The translations under genes and the position numbers were made by a program. Below, piece after piece: positions 16,998 to 26,092 of a DNA stretch of 39,362 bases (positions are counted from its first letter, which is position 1; each line of letters begins with the position of its first letter). The stretch comes from Oceanospirillaceae bacterium. GTDB taxonomy: Bacteria; Pseudomonadota; Gammaproteobacteria; Pseudomonadales; Balneatricaceae. Location: assembly GCA_013215445.1 (NCBI GenBank), contig JABSRA010000029.1, positions 10,748-50,109 of the forward strand, in the 5' to 3' direction. The notes below the pieces were generated by a model. That model did not search any database. It was given only the letters and a program-made list of their open reading frames with translations, and was not told where the DNA came from.

Positions 16998-18206
16998 ATG
17001 TACAACAAGCGTTACAGTATCAGGCTATTATTTAACGCTAATAAAGTCTATGACCGACAAGTGACGGCCGGTATTGGCGAATTTTTGCAGGGAGCCCAGT
17101 GTGATTGGGACATTTTTCTCGAGGAAGATTTTCACAGCGCCAAGCACAATCTAGGCGAGATCCAATGCGATGGCATTATCGCTGACTTTGATGATCCGGT
17201 GATTGAACAGGCATTGAGCAATTGCGATATACCTGTAGTGGCGGTGGGTAGTTCATATCGCGATGCGAGTAAATACCCACCTATCCCCTACGTCGCAACC
17301 GACAATGACGCACTGGTAAACTGTGCCTACGATCATTTAAAAAAAACCGGCCTGCGCCAATTTGCCTTTTATGGACTGCCCGAAGACGAAACGTGCAGAT
17401 ATTCGCGCGAACGCGAGCAAGCTTTCTATGAATTAGTACAGGCAGATGGCTTTCACCCTTTTGTCTATCGAGGCCAAAATACTCGTCAGGGAACTTGGAC
17501 TCAGGCGATGCACCAACTTAAATACTGGATCCAGTCTCTCCCTCAGCCGATTGGTATTATTGCGGTTACCGACTCCCGGGCACGACATGTATTACAATGT
17601 TGTGATCACTTGGGTATTTTTGTGCCCGACCAGAGTGCAGTGATTGGTATCGATAACGAAAAAATGGCGCGAAATTTAAATAGGGTTTCGCTCAGCTCTG
17701 TCGGCCAAGGCACCCATAAAATGGGCTATCAAGCGGCTAAATTTCTGCATCGAATGTTGCAGGGGCAAGAGAGTCAGGCAAAGCAGGTATTAATCGGGCC
17801 CACCGGAGTATTCGCCAGACAATCAAGTGATTTTAAAGCACTGCAAGATCCCAATGTTATTCAGGCAATGCACTACATCCGCCAAAATGCCTGCAGGGGC
17901 ATTAAGGTAGAACAAGTTGTCGATTATGTGGGAATTTCACGTTCTAATTTAGAAAAACGTTTCTTGGAAGAACACGGCCACTCCATCCATCACGAGCTGC
18001 ACCAGACCAAGTTCAAGCGAGCCAAGGATTTACTGCGCACCACAGAGCTACCCACCAGCGAAATCGCCACTATTTGTGGTTATCCATCCCTACAATATCT
18101 CTATACGGTGTTTAATAAAAATTTACAGCAAACGCCTAAAGACTACCGGCTAGCGCAAAGTCAGTCGATTATTCAGGATCAACATCTTCCAGAAGATAAT
18201 GGTTAG
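16998..18206 (+). CDS. xylR: Xylose operon transcriptional regulator XylR (AraC family)
   Basis: The 402-residue protein has the XylR build. Residues 1-280 are a periplasmic-binding-protein-like sugar sensor (YSIRLLFNANKVYDRQVTAGI, VPYVATDND, GIIAVTDSRARHVLQ, VIGIDNE) and the C-terminal 105 residues are an AraC double helix-turn-helix (GIKVEQVVDYVGISRSNLEKRF, LLRTTELPTSEIATICGYPS, YTVFNKNLQQTPKDYR). By analogy with E. coli it should activate the xylose genes when xylose is bound. The order xylF-xylH-xylG-xylR puts it right after its transporter targets. The start codon is ATG with AGGT upstream. Confidence 0.92.
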   Translation: MYNKRYSIRLLFNANKVYDRQVTAGIGEFLQGAQCDWDIFLEEDFHSAKHNLGEIQCDGIIADFDDPVIEQALSNCDIPVVAVGSSYRDASKYPPIPYVATDNDALVNCAYDHLKKTGLRQFAFYGLPEDETCRYSREREQAFYELVQADGFHPFVYRGQNTRQGTWTQAMHQLKYWIQSLPQPIGIIAVTDSRARHVLQCCDHLGIFVPDQSAVIGIDNEKMARNLNRVSLSSVGQGTHKMGYQAAKFLHRMLQGQESQAKQVLIGPTGVFARQSSDFKALQDPNVIQAMHYIRQNACRGIKVEQVVDYVGISRSNLEKRFLEEHGHSIHHELHQTKFKRAKDLLRTTELPTSEIATICGYPSLQYLYTVFNKNLQQTPKDYRLAQSQSIIQDQHLPEDNG

Positions 18207-18554
18207 CTTCGCCCCTGTCAATTTAAGCTAATAGTTGCATTACCGCTATTTATTTATAATCTTACTTTGATCTTCATGACATACTAGGCTGGCTATTTAA
18301 TGCAATACTGTGTTGATAGCCATGCCTCTGGTATTTTCCGGATTTTTTCACTTCAACGCCGTACTGATACATTCGGATAATTGAAAAATAAAGATCTGCA
18401 ATAGAATCCAGTAAGCGTACCAGCGGCAATATGCAATATTTGAGTTAAGTATTAATCTCCGGTTATTAAGCTCAGCGCTAACCACGCTTAGCTTATCGGT
18501 TTTTTTTAACTCTTATCACCCTGAATTTTTAACTGACTATTCGAGAGAAAAAAA
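18207..18554. other. Intergenic region before avtA with terminator-like dyad
   Basis: This 348-base spacer has no credible gene. GCTCAGCG (about 18470-18477) and CGCTTAGC (about 18485-18492) form an 8-base stem with one mismatch, and a run of eight T starts about five bases later (near 18498). It could be the xylR terminator or an attenuator ahead of avtA. The short frame at 18322-18384 has no ribosome site. Confidence 0.35.
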
Positions 18555-19805
18555 TTGAAACTATCTGCCTTTGGAGAAAAATTTTCCGCCCGCTGCGGTG
18601 CGGTGGAACTCATGGACGATTTGGGTAATGCCCTCTTAGAGAACCCCGATGCTATCTTGATGGGCGGCGGTAATCCGGGGAAAATTCCGCAGATGGAAGA
18701 AATATTCCAGCAGCGCTTACAGTCCATCATTGACAGTGGTGATGAGCGCCATCAATTACTGGGGAAATACCAATCACCCCAGGGAGAAAAGAATTTTCGG
18801 CAACAGGTCGCTGAATTTTTAAAGCATAAATTTGGCTGGGCATTAACTGAGCACAACATCAGTATTTCCAATGGTAGTCAAAGTGCCTTTTTTATTCTCT
18901 ATAACTTATTTGCCGGCAAGATGAAAGATGGCTCTCATCGCACTATCCACTTACCACTGTCTCCTGAGTACTTGGGCTATGCTGACATTGGCTTGAGTGA
19001 TAATTTTTTTAGCGCCACTAAACCTATCATAGAAGACTTGGAACAGGACCTGTTTAAGTACCGAGTTAATTTCAACAATTTAAGCTTAGATAATAATATT
19101 GCAGCACTTTGTGTCTCAAGGCCAACCAACCCCACCGGTAACGTGCTGACCGATGGTGAGATGGAACATTTAGATGAGATAGCACAGCGGCAGGAAATAC
19201 CGTTAATTGTTGATGGAGCCTACGGACTACCCTTTCCAAATATCATATTTAACGATGCAAAACCACATTGGAACCAAAATACAATTTTAGTATTAAGTTT
19301 GTCCAAGCTGGGTCTCCCTGGGGTAAGAACCGGCATTATTGTCGCCAGCGAGGAAATCATTCAAGCTTATAATAATAGTAATACGGTGATTAATTTAGCC
19401 TGTGGCAGCTTGGGTCCCGCTATCATGCAACCACTGTTTAAAAACCAACTAATCTCAAAGTTAAGCTCACAATATATAACTCCTTTTTACCGTCAACGCG
19501 CAGAGCAAACCGTTAGCTGGTTGCGACAGGCACTCAAAGGGCTGAATTTTAGAATACATAAACCTGAAGGGGCAATTTTCCTCTGGCTCTGGTTTGAAGG
19601 TCTGCCCATTAGTAGCGCTACCTTATATCAGCGACTAAAAAAACGTGGGGTTATCATTGTCCCCGGCCATAATTTTTTTGTGGGCATAGAAGAGCAATGG
19701 CAACACAAACACGAATGTATCCGGGTATCTTATGCAGGGGATGAGAAATCAGTAAAAATAGGGGTCAACATTATCGCCGAAGAAATAAAACAGGCCTATG
19801 CGTAA
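18555..19805 (+). CDS. avtA: Valine-pyruvate aminotransferase AvtA
   Basis: This 416-residue PLP aminotransferase moves the amino group between valine and pyruvate (alanine and 2-oxoisovalerate). It tracks E. coli AvtA along its length: LMDDLGNAL, GGGNPGKIPQM, ISNGSQSAFFILYNLFAGK, CVSRPTNPTGNV, the PLP lysine in LSLSKLGLPGVRTG, KPEGAIFLWLWFEGLPI and VPGHNFFVG. The start is TTG at 18555: the E. coli N-terminus aligns at this residue and GAGAGAAA stands just upstream. It follows xylR after a 348-base gap, so it is probably expressed separately. In E. coli avtA also lies only two genes beyond xylR. Confidence 0.93.
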   Translation: MKLSAFGEKFSARCGAVELMDDLGNALLENPDAILMGGGNPGKIPQMEEIFQQRLQSIIDSGDERHQLLGKYQSPQGEKNFRQQVAEFLKHKFGWALTEHNISISNGSQSAFFILYNLFAGKMKDGSHRTIHLPLSPEYLGYADIGLSDNFFSATKPIIEDLEQDLFKYRVNFNNLSLDNNIAALCVSRPTNPTGNVLTDGEMEHLDEIAQRQEIPLIVDGAYGLPFPNIIFNDAKPHWNQNTILVLSLSKLGLPGVRTGIIVASEEIIQAYNNSNTVINLACGSLGPAIMQPLFKNQLISKLSSQYITPFYRQRAEQTVSWLRQALKGLNFRIHKPEGAIFLWLWFEGLPISSATLYQRLKKRGVIIVPGHNFFVGIEEQWQHKHECIRVSYAGDEKSVKIGVNIIAEEIKQAYA

Positions 19806-20001
19806 GATAGAAATTCAGCGTCAATAAATCAGTGGGCCATGTGCAAGTGCCGGGCTTGTCTCTGACAGCAACATCCACTCCCCGATAGCAACCTGCGGGG
19901 AATCAACCCTTTGCCGTATTAAGCTCCGACTGATTGAGCAAGATAAGTCTGTAAAAATCAGCAGCAAGCTAGCGGACCAGCCATTGGCTGTTATATTCGA
20001 T

Positions 20002-21030
20002 CTAGATATCCATTTTGAAACGATGCTCAATGGGCGGTGGCATGGTCGTACCGCGAAAAATAAGCTGTGCAGGTAAGGTAATTTCCGGATTGGGTTTCTT
20101 TCCGGACAAGATACTGAGTAATAACTTCATCGCGCTCTCGCCAATTAGCTGACGTGGTTGATGAACCGTGGTCAATTGCGGGGTACAAAATTCACTGAAG
20201 GGGATGTTGTCAAAGCCAACCACTGACAACTGTTCGGGAATTTTAATCCCCAATTCCGCCGCGCGTCTTAACACACCAATCGCCATTTCATCGCTGAAAC
20301 AAAAAATAGCAGTGGGCTTATCCTCCAAACTTAGCAACTTCCCTGCCGCCTCATAACCCGAGAGTAAGCTATAGTCTCCTAAGCCTATATAGGCATCCGG
20401 CATGCGCAATTGCCATTTTTGCATGCACCTTTGCACGCCTTTAAATCTAGACAGACTGACGGGATTATCCGTCCCCCCTCTTATACAACCAATTTTGTAA
20501 TGGCCCATTTGTATTAATGCTTCAATCACCGCACTAGCACTAAACTCTTGATCGATGTGAACACTGGGAATAAGACTATTGGGATAAGATTCACAGGCTA
20601 CCACGATCGGAAACCTTGGCTGTCCCCGCTGATCTACTAGTTTTTCAATCGGTATCTCAGAGGTGAGTGAAAGTACCCCATCAGCCTGCTTAGAGTAAAC
20701 TAAATCGATATATTTATTAGCCCGCGCCATGTCTTGATCCGCATCACCTACCAGAACTTGATAACCCTTTTTATGGGCGATTCGTTCTATACCTTTAATG
20801 ATGTCGGCAAAAAAATGGTTGCCAATATCGGGAATGATGACCACGATAGTTTTAGATTCTTGCGTGCGTAAACTACGGGCGATGGCATTTGGCGCATAAC
20901 CAAGCTGAGCAGCGGCGTGCTCCACTTTCTTTTTGGTTGCATCGGTAACTATGTCAGGATTAGCCAGAGCCCGAGAAACCGTTGCGGTTGAGACTCCTGC
21001 TAATTTAGCAATATCTTTGACGGTAGCCAT
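20002..21030 (-). CDS. LacI-family transcriptional regulator, CytR-like
   Basis: The 342-residue repressor starts with a LacI helix-turn-helix (TVKDIAKLAGVSTATVSRAL) and hinge helix (LGYAPNAIARSL), followed by a sugar-binding-protein-like effector domain (VVIIPDIGNHFFADIIKGIE, CESYPNS, GCIRGGTDNP, FCFSDEMAIG, VVGFDNIPFSEFCTPQLTTV). By memory this is closest to CytR-type proteins. The ATG at 21030 gives the normal N-terminus; an in-frame TTG at 21042 is less likely. It lies downstream of the sugar operon on the same strand, after a terminator, so it probably has its own promoter, and the palindrome at 27231-27248 is its most likely operator. Its effector is presumably the unknown operon's sugar. 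Confidence 0.88.
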   Translation of the reverse strand: MATVKDIAKLAGVSTATVSRALANPDIVTDATKKKVEHAAAQLGYAPNAIARSLRTQESKTIVVIIPDIGNHFFADIIKGIERIAHKKGYQVLVGDADQDMARANKYIDLVYSKQADGVLSLTSEIPIEKLVDQRGQPRFPIVVACESYPNSLIPSVHIDQEFSASAVIEALIQMGHYKIGCIRGGTDNPVSLSRFKGVQRCMQKWQLRMPDAYIGLGDYSLLSGYEAAGKLLSLEDKPTAIFCFSDEMAIGVLRRAAELGIKIPEQLSVVGFDNIPFSEFCTPQLTTVHQPRQLIGESAMKLLLSILSGKKPNPEITLPAQLIFRGTTMPPPIEHRFKMDI

Positions 21031-21180
21031 TAAGGATAACAACCAGCGCTGTATAATATAACGCCGAAAAACGGATACTCACTTAATTTGTCTGTCACTG
21101 TTACATCATTCCCCGTAAAAATCCAACATCATAACCTAAATTGGCATTGAGAAAAGTACCTACAAAAAAAACTTTAAAAG

Positions 21181-21208
21181 CAACCCCCTATCACAGATAA
21201 GGGGTTGG
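21181..21208 (-). terminator. Strong intrinsic terminator of the minus-strand sugar operon
   Basis: On the minus strand, CAACCCCTTATCTGTGATAGG folds back on its complement GGGGTTG, giving a GC-rich stem (21181-21208 in plus coordinates), followed by TTTTAAAGTTTTTTTTG. It sits about 28 bases after the binding-protein stop codon, and separates the operon from the LacI gene. Confidence 0.85.
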
Positions 21209-21235
21209 GATTAAAGTCATCTGCCTGCGTAAAGC

Positions 21236-22204
21236 TTAGAACGCAGCTTTGGGATGGTAGAATTCTGCTGCATTGTCTTTCTCTACTAACTCAGCACCTA
21301 GAATAACCCGTGTTGGTGTATGGTACATATTACCCATGGTCTCACCTTTAACACCGGCAACTGCCAGCGCAATAGCGGATGCTACCATTGAAGGGCTGTA
21401 AGTAACCGTTGCACGAACCACTGGATTATCTTCCATGATCATCTTGATGATATCTTTAGAACCAGCACCACCTAATACAGTTTTGATTTCTGTGCGACCA
21501 GACTCTTTAATTGCCTGTAACACACCTTTCAACATGTCATCGTCTTGACACCATACTGCGTCAATGTGCTTGTGCTTTTGCAGAAAGTTTTCCATCACTG
21601 CCAAGGCTTTTTGAGTAGACCAATCAGCAGGCTGTGAATCAAGAATGGTAATTCCATCGTGCTCTGCCATCACATCATTGAAAGCATCTACACGTTGTTT
21701 ATTGATAGGAATTTGCATTCCTTCAATTACCACTACGTTGCCTTTACCCTTCATTTCATTGGCCAACCACTCACCGCCAACACGACCTAAACCGCTGTTA
21801 TCACCTGCGATAAAGACATCTTGAGCGGGTGTCGCCAATTCACGGTCAACGACGACGGTATAGATACCTTCAGCATAAGCTTCTTCAATAACTTTTTGCA
21901 GGGTAGCTGGGTTGTGCGGCAAAATAACCAGGGCATTAATTCCCTTGATCATCAAGTCTTCCACATCACCTACCTGCTTAGTACCTGAACTTGACGCGAC
22001 CACATAAAACTCAACATCACTCTCTTTAGCGCCTATTTCTGCAGCCGCTTTTTTAGCCCACCATAACAATCCAGCAGTCCAACCGTGATCGGCAGAAGGT
22101 ACACTGACGCCGATTTTAAACTGCTCCGCCAGGGTTGAGCCTGAAAAGGCCAACAGCATGGCACATGCAGCGATGCTACTGATGATTTTATTTTTATATT
22201 TCAT
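21236..22204 (-). CDS. Sugar ABC transporter substrate-binding protein (RbsB-like, CUT2)
   Basis: The 322-residue protein has a signal peptide (MKYKNKIISSIAACAML..., likely cut after STLA, residue 26) and a type-I periplasmic sugar-binding fold: FKIGVSVPSADHGWTAGLLWW, DVEDLMIKGINALVILPHNP, VVDRELATPAQDVFIAGDN, VVIEGMQIPINKQRVDAFND and DAVWCQDDDMLKGVLQAI. The acidic and aromatic residues typical of pentose/hexose/cyclitol binders are present but do not define the ligand. It is the last gene of the operon, 129 bases after the permease, with hairpins in that spacer. GGAG precedes the ATG. Confidence 0.88.
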   Translation of the reverse strand: MKYKNKIISSIAACAMLLAFSGSTLAEQFKIGVSVPSADHGWTAGLLWWAKKAAAEIGAKESDVEFYVVASSSGTKQVGDVEDLMIKGINALVILPHNPATLQKVIEEAYAEGIYTVVVDRELATPAQDVFIAGDNSGLGRVGGEWLANEMKGKGNVVVIEGMQIPINKQRVDAFNDVMAEHDGITILDSQPADWSTQKALAVMENFLQKHKHIDAVWCQDDDMLKGVLQAIKESGRTEIKTVLGGAGSKDIIKMIMEDNPVVRATVTYSPSMVASAIALAVAGVKGETMGNMYHTPTRVILGAELVEKDNAAEFYHPKAAF

Positions 22205-22217
22205 ACAATTACTCCAA

Positions 22218-22333
22218 AGTTACAATTTACCCTCACCCTTGAAAAGGGATAATTCGGGCGGTTTATGCAGCGACGTACAACGTCACTTGTATCTCGGGAG
22301 ACCGTCCGAGGACAGCCTCCTAAACAGGCTGGT
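22218..22333 (-). other. Hairpin-bearing spacer between permease and binding-protein genes
   Basis: Three small inverted repeats follow each other in this spacer: GACG/CGTC near 22271-22283, CTCGG/CCGAG near 22293-22310 and CAGCCT/AGGCTG near 22314-22332. Such intercistronic stems often protect the mRNA of the downstream binding protein and raise its yield. No other feature is seen. Confidence 0.3.
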
Positions 22334-23326
22334 TTAGCGATCTCCTTTGAACTGTGCCAGCACTGCAATTAAAATCACCAAACCTTTAACGGTGCCCTGC
22401 AAATAAGCCGAGACCCCTAATAGATTTAACATATTATTGATAATCCCCAATATAATCACACCGATGACAGTGCCCCATATAGTCCCTCGTCCACCGGCCA
22501 GAGCGGTGCCACCGATCACCACGGCGGCGATAGCATCTAGCTCATAAAACAGTCCCGCATCACCAGGGCTGACCGAATTGAGTCGCGAGGAGAGCATCAC
22601 AGCAGAGATCCCCACCATCACGCCGGCGATGACGAAGGTGGTGAAATACACCCAGCGTACTTTGATCGCCGAGTAGGAGGCAACCGTGGCGTTTGATCCC
22701 ACCGCACAGACGTGACGCCCATAAGCGGTGTGTTTTAACAGCACATGACAAATCAGCGCCAAGCAGGCGAATACCCATACTGGAACAGGGATACCCAGCC
22801 AATAACCGCCACCCACTTCAGGGAAAGAATTGTTTTCTGAAACCACTTCACCCGCATCTGATACGTACAAAGTCAACGAGCGTAAAATAGACATCGTGGC
22901 TAAAGTGGCGATAAACGAGGCCACTTTGCCGCGGGTTATTATCAACCCATTTATCGCGCCTAGTGCTGCGCCCATAGTTACCGCAGCGGCTATAGCCAGC
23001 ATCACCGCAAACCAGCCATCCCCCAGCCAGTTGAGCAGCATAATACACAGCACCCCCACCAGGGCGACCATGGAGCCAACCGATAGGTCAATGCCACCGG
23101 CAATGATGACAAAAGTCATGCCCAAAGCAATAATGCCGGTATAGGACACTTGACGTAATACGTTGGTCAAATTGCGTGGAATTAAGAAGTGTTCACTGGC
23201 CAATCCCGAGGCTACCAGCAAGATGATCAATGCAATCAGCGGTGCATAAGTTACCCATGGAAACCTGGCGAGTCTCGCCATTGGGCTCTGCGGAGACACC
23301 ATGATTATTTTTGTTTGTTCTGACAT
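22334..23326 (-). CDS. Sugar ABC transporter permease (RbsC-like, CUT2)
   Basis: This 330-residue integral membrane protein has about eight to ten membrane segments. It has the CUT2 permease hallmarks GIIALGMTFVIIAGGIDLSVGS, the loop YGRHVCAVGSNATVASYSAIKV and AVVIGGTALAGGRGTIWG. It should form the channel for the sugar bound by the operon's periplasmic protein. AGGAAA precedes its ATG. It lies 87 bases after the ATPase and shares the operon with the dehydrogenase and TIM-barrel genes, so its substrate is probably the sugar or cyclitol they process. Confidence 0.92.
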   Translation of the reverse strand: MSEQTKIIMVSPQSPMARLARFPWVTYAPLIALIILLVASGLASEHFLIPRNLTNVLRQVSYTGIIALGMTFVIIAGGIDLSVGSMVALVGVLCIMLLNWLGDGWFAVMLAIAAAVTMGAALGAINGLIITRGKVASFIATLATMSILRSLTLYVSDAGEVVSENNSFPEVGGGYWLGIPVPVWVFACLALICHVLLKHTAYGRHVCAVGSNATVASYSAIKVRWVYFTTFVIAGVMVGISAVMLSSRLNSVSPGDAGLFYELDAIAAVVIGGTALAGGRGTIWGTVIGVIILGIINNMLNLLGVSAYLQGTVKGLVILIAVLAQFKGDR

Positions 23327-23413
23327 TTTATATTTCCTGTTTCTTATTTAACATGCTGTATAAAACAGCAAATTTTTTACAGTATTTATCTATTCTCGCG
23401 CGGCTCTTGAGCA

Positions 23414-24925
23414 TTACTTAAGACCCGCTGCGTAATACATTATTTCCCGATCGTTGATATCATCCCCTTCCAGTTCACCGACTATCTCTCCCTCGCGCAT
23501 TACCAGTACTCGAGAGGCCAAACCAATCAGTTCTTCAAGCTCAGAGGAAATCACAATTACCGACATACCCTTGTGGGTTAATTGGTTGATAAAGTGATAA
23601 ATTTCTTTCTTAGTATTGACGTCGATACCGCGGGTCGGCTCATCCAAGATCAATATTTCCGGTTCAGTATCCATCCATTTTGCCAGGTAAACTTTCTGCT
23701 GATTACCGCCACTTAGATTCATCAATTCAGAGTTAATCGAGGCAGCTTTAATATCAAACAGTTTCACATAATGCTGCGCCTGCTTTTTTTCCGCCCTAGC
23801 GCGAATCAGACCTTTGACGTATTTAGCCAGCGAGATCAGACTGATGTTTTTGATAATATCAAAATTCATCACTAGTCCTTTGCCCTGCCGATCCTCTGAT
23901 AAATAGGCCATATTGCAGGCGACTGCATCGGCGACACTACCAATGGTGACTGCCTTGCCATTCACTTGCACTTCACCGCTATCTTTTTTACGCAGCCCCA
24001 TTACGGCTTCCGCCGTTTCAGTACGCCCGGCGCCAATTAAGCCGGCAAAACCCAAAATCTCACCTTTTTTCAGCTCAAAATTAATGTTCTTGAGTAAACC
24101 TTTGATATTTAAATTACTGACTTTGAGCACTGGTTCATCTGACCCAAATACTTTTTTAGGGTAAATTTGATTGAGTTCACGGCCCACCATTTTGCGTGCC
24201 ATATCGGCTTCATCAATATCATCGACTTCATCGATACTCACTAAGTAGCCATCACGCAAGATCACCAGTCGGTCACAAATGTACTTGACCTCTTTTAACT
24301 TGTGCGAGATAAAAACGAGGGTCACTCCCCGGGCTTTTAAACGCTCTACCAAGGCAAAGAAAATCTCTACTTCATGATTGGTGAGTACCGTGGTGGGTTC
24401 ATCCATGATCAACACTTTGACATCACTAACCAGCGCCTTGGCTATTTCCACCATCTGCTTTTGTGCCACGCTCAAAGTGGAAATCAAAGCATCGGGATTT
24501 AGTTCAGTCTTCAATTCTGCCAGTAACCCTAAGGTCTTAGCCCGCATCGCTTTTTTATCAAGAAACAGGCCATTACTGCGCTCGTTTCCAAGAAAAATAT
24601 TTTCAAACACATTCAATGTATTTATCAAATTAAATTCTTGCGGAATCATTGATATGCCCAGTGCTTTAGCACTGGCTGGATTGTCGATAGACACATCTTG
24701 TCCGGCAAAGCGAATCGAACCGCTGGTTTTTTGATAGATTCCAGAGAGAATTTTTAACAAGGTCGATTTCCCGGCACCGTTCTCGCCGAGTACCCCCAGC
24801 ACTTCACCGGGAAAAATGTCGATAGTTACTTTGTGTAATACTCGGACTCCAGAAAACTCTTTGACAATATTATCGATCTGCATGATTGGTTCAAAGGATT
24901 GATTGGCCAATTTAGATTTAGTCAT
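23414..24925 (-). CDS. Sugar ABC transporter ATP-binding protein (RbsA-like, two domains)
   Basis: The 503-residue protein has two ABC domains, as in RbsA/MglA. The first has Walker A GENGAGKST, an LSVAQKQ signature and VLIMDEPTTVL. The second has a degenerate Walker A (GLIGAGRTE), LSGGNQQK and ILILDEPTRGID, the usual asymmetry of this class. It powers the CUT2 importer. Its ATG overlaps the end of the preceding dehydrogenase gene by eight bases, which shows co-translation. This two-domain form contrasts with the single-domain XylG elsewhere in the window, so the two importers have separate origins. Confidence 0.94.
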   Translation of the reverse strand: MTKSKLANQSFEPIMQIDNIVKEFSGVRVLHKVTIDIFPGEVLGVLGENGAGKSTLLKILSGIYQKTSGSIRFAGQDVSIDNPASAKALGISMIPQEFNLINTLNVFENIFLGNERSNGLFLDKKAMRAKTLGLLAELKTELNPDALISTLSVAQKQMVEIAKALVSDVKVLIMDEPTTVLTNHEVEIFFALVERLKARGVTLVFISHKLKEVKYICDRLVILRDGYLVSIDEVDDIDEADMARKMVGRELNQIYPKKVFGSDEPVLKVSNLNIKGLLKNINFELKKGEILGFAGLIGAGRTETAEAVMGLRKKDSGEVQVNGKAVTIGSVADAVACNMAYLSEDRQGKGLVMNFDIIKNISLISLAKYVKGLIRARAEKKQAQHYVKLFDIKAASINSELMNLSGGNQQKVYLAKWMDTEPEILILDEPTRGIDVNTKKEIYHFINQLTHKGMSVIVISSELEELIGLASRVLVMREGEIVGELEGDDINDREIMYYAAGLK

Positions 24926-26066
24926 TGAGTGTTACCCATTGACTATTGGCCTTAGAGGAACGCACCGCCGCCTCGATAAATTGCAACCCAGCCACCCCTT
25001 CTTTAATACCCGGGATTAACTGTAATTCAGCGGGGATAGGCAATCCTTGCTGGTGCAATAATAGTGCATCTGCAATATCACGATACAAATTGGCAAAACC
25101 TTCAAGATAGCCTTCAGGGTGACCAGCGGGCGTTCTACTGATCCGATTGGCGATCTCTGAGACACCGTGACCGGCGCGAAGCAATTTACGGGTTGGCTCT
25201 CCTATTGGACTGTACATCAGATGATTTGGCTCTTCTTGACTCCACTCCAATCCGCCTTTTTCGCCATAGATACGAATTTTAAGATTATTGGCATTACCTA
25301 CTGCCACTTGCGAGCACCAAAGCAAACCTTTAGCCCCTTGATCAAAGCGCATCATGACGTGTGCATTATCATCCAACTGTCGACCTTCAACAAAAGCTTC
25401 AATGTCTGCGCAGATTTCTCGTACGTTCTGTCCCGATATAAACTGGGCTAGATTAAACGCGTGGGTACCGATATCTCCCAGACTACCCCCGGCCCCTGAC
25501 TTTTCAGGATCGGTGCGCCATGCCGCTTGTTTATTATCTGTCTCTTCCTGCTTATCGCTCAACCAGTCTTGGGCGTATTCCACTTGCACTAACCTGATTT
25601 TCCCCAAGGTACCCTCTGCCACTAACTCTCGTGCATAACGCACTAGGGGATAACCGGTATAATTGTGAGTGAGGCGGAAAAAGCTACCGCGCTGTTCAAT
25701 TATCTCAGCTAATTGTTTAGCTTGTGCTAAATTTAAAGTGACCGGCTTATCGCAAATCACTGCAATACCTTGCTCTAAGAAAGCTTTAGCAACCGGAAAA
25801 TGCAAGTGGTTGGGGGTTACAATAACCACTGCATCAATACCATCAGCCCTGGCGCACTCTACACGCGCCATTTCCTCGTAACTGACATAACTACGTTCGC
25901 TGTCAATGCCTATCTTAGCCGCTGAAGAGGCTGCACGGGCCGCATTGGAAGATAATGCCCCCGCGACCAGTTCAAAACGGTTGTCAATGCGCGCTGCGAT
26001 ACGATGAATATCACCAATAAACGCCCCTTCACCACCGCCGACCATGCCATACTTTATTTTTTTCAT
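24918..26066 (-). CDS. Gfo/Idh/MocA-family oxidoreductase
   Basis: The 382-residue protein has an N-terminal Rossmann fold (YGMVGGGEGAFIGDIHRIA, then VVIVTPNHLHFPVAKAF), the catalytic-dyad region ICDKPVTLNLAQAKQLAE (EKP lysine position, here DKP), and GGSLGDIGTHAFNLAQFISG with the conserved histidine. The C-terminal sheet domain is complete. Such enzymes oxidise or reduce sugars and cyclitols at a hydroxyl carbon with tightly held or free NAD(P). With a co-transcribed TIM-barrel isomerase and sugar importer the substrate could be a cyclitol, an anhydrosugar or a glycoside oxidised at C3. The ATG at 26066 has AGAGGTG upstream and is preferred to a GTG nine bases earlier. Confidence 0.88.
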   Translation of the reverse strand: MKKIKYGMVGGGEGAFIGDIHRIAARIDNRFELVAGALSSNAARAASSAAKIGIDSERSYVSYEEMARVECARADGIDAVVIVTPNHLHFPVAKAFLEQGIAVICDKPVTLNLAQAKQLAEIIEQRGSFFRLTHNYTGYPLVRYARELVAEGTLGKIRLVQVEYAQDWLSDKQEETDNKQAAWRTDPEKSGAGGSLGDIGTHAFNLAQFISGQNVREICADIEAFVEGRQLDDNAHVMMRFDQGAKGLLWCSQVAVGNANNLKIRIYGEKGGLEWSQEEPNHLMYSPIGEPTRKLLRAGHGVSEIANRISRTPAGHPEGYLEGFANLYRDIADALLLHQQGLPIPAELQLIPGIKEGVAGLQFIEAAVRSSKANSQWVTLND

Positions 26067-26092
26067 AGAATTCACCTCTATCTAGTGGCTAT

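Noticed and set aside
18322..18384. Short frame with Leu, Val and Ala codons before avtA, like a leader peptide
   Set aside because: It has no ribosome site, the codons of interest are not clustered, and the stem-T-run lies too far downstream to couple with it clearly.
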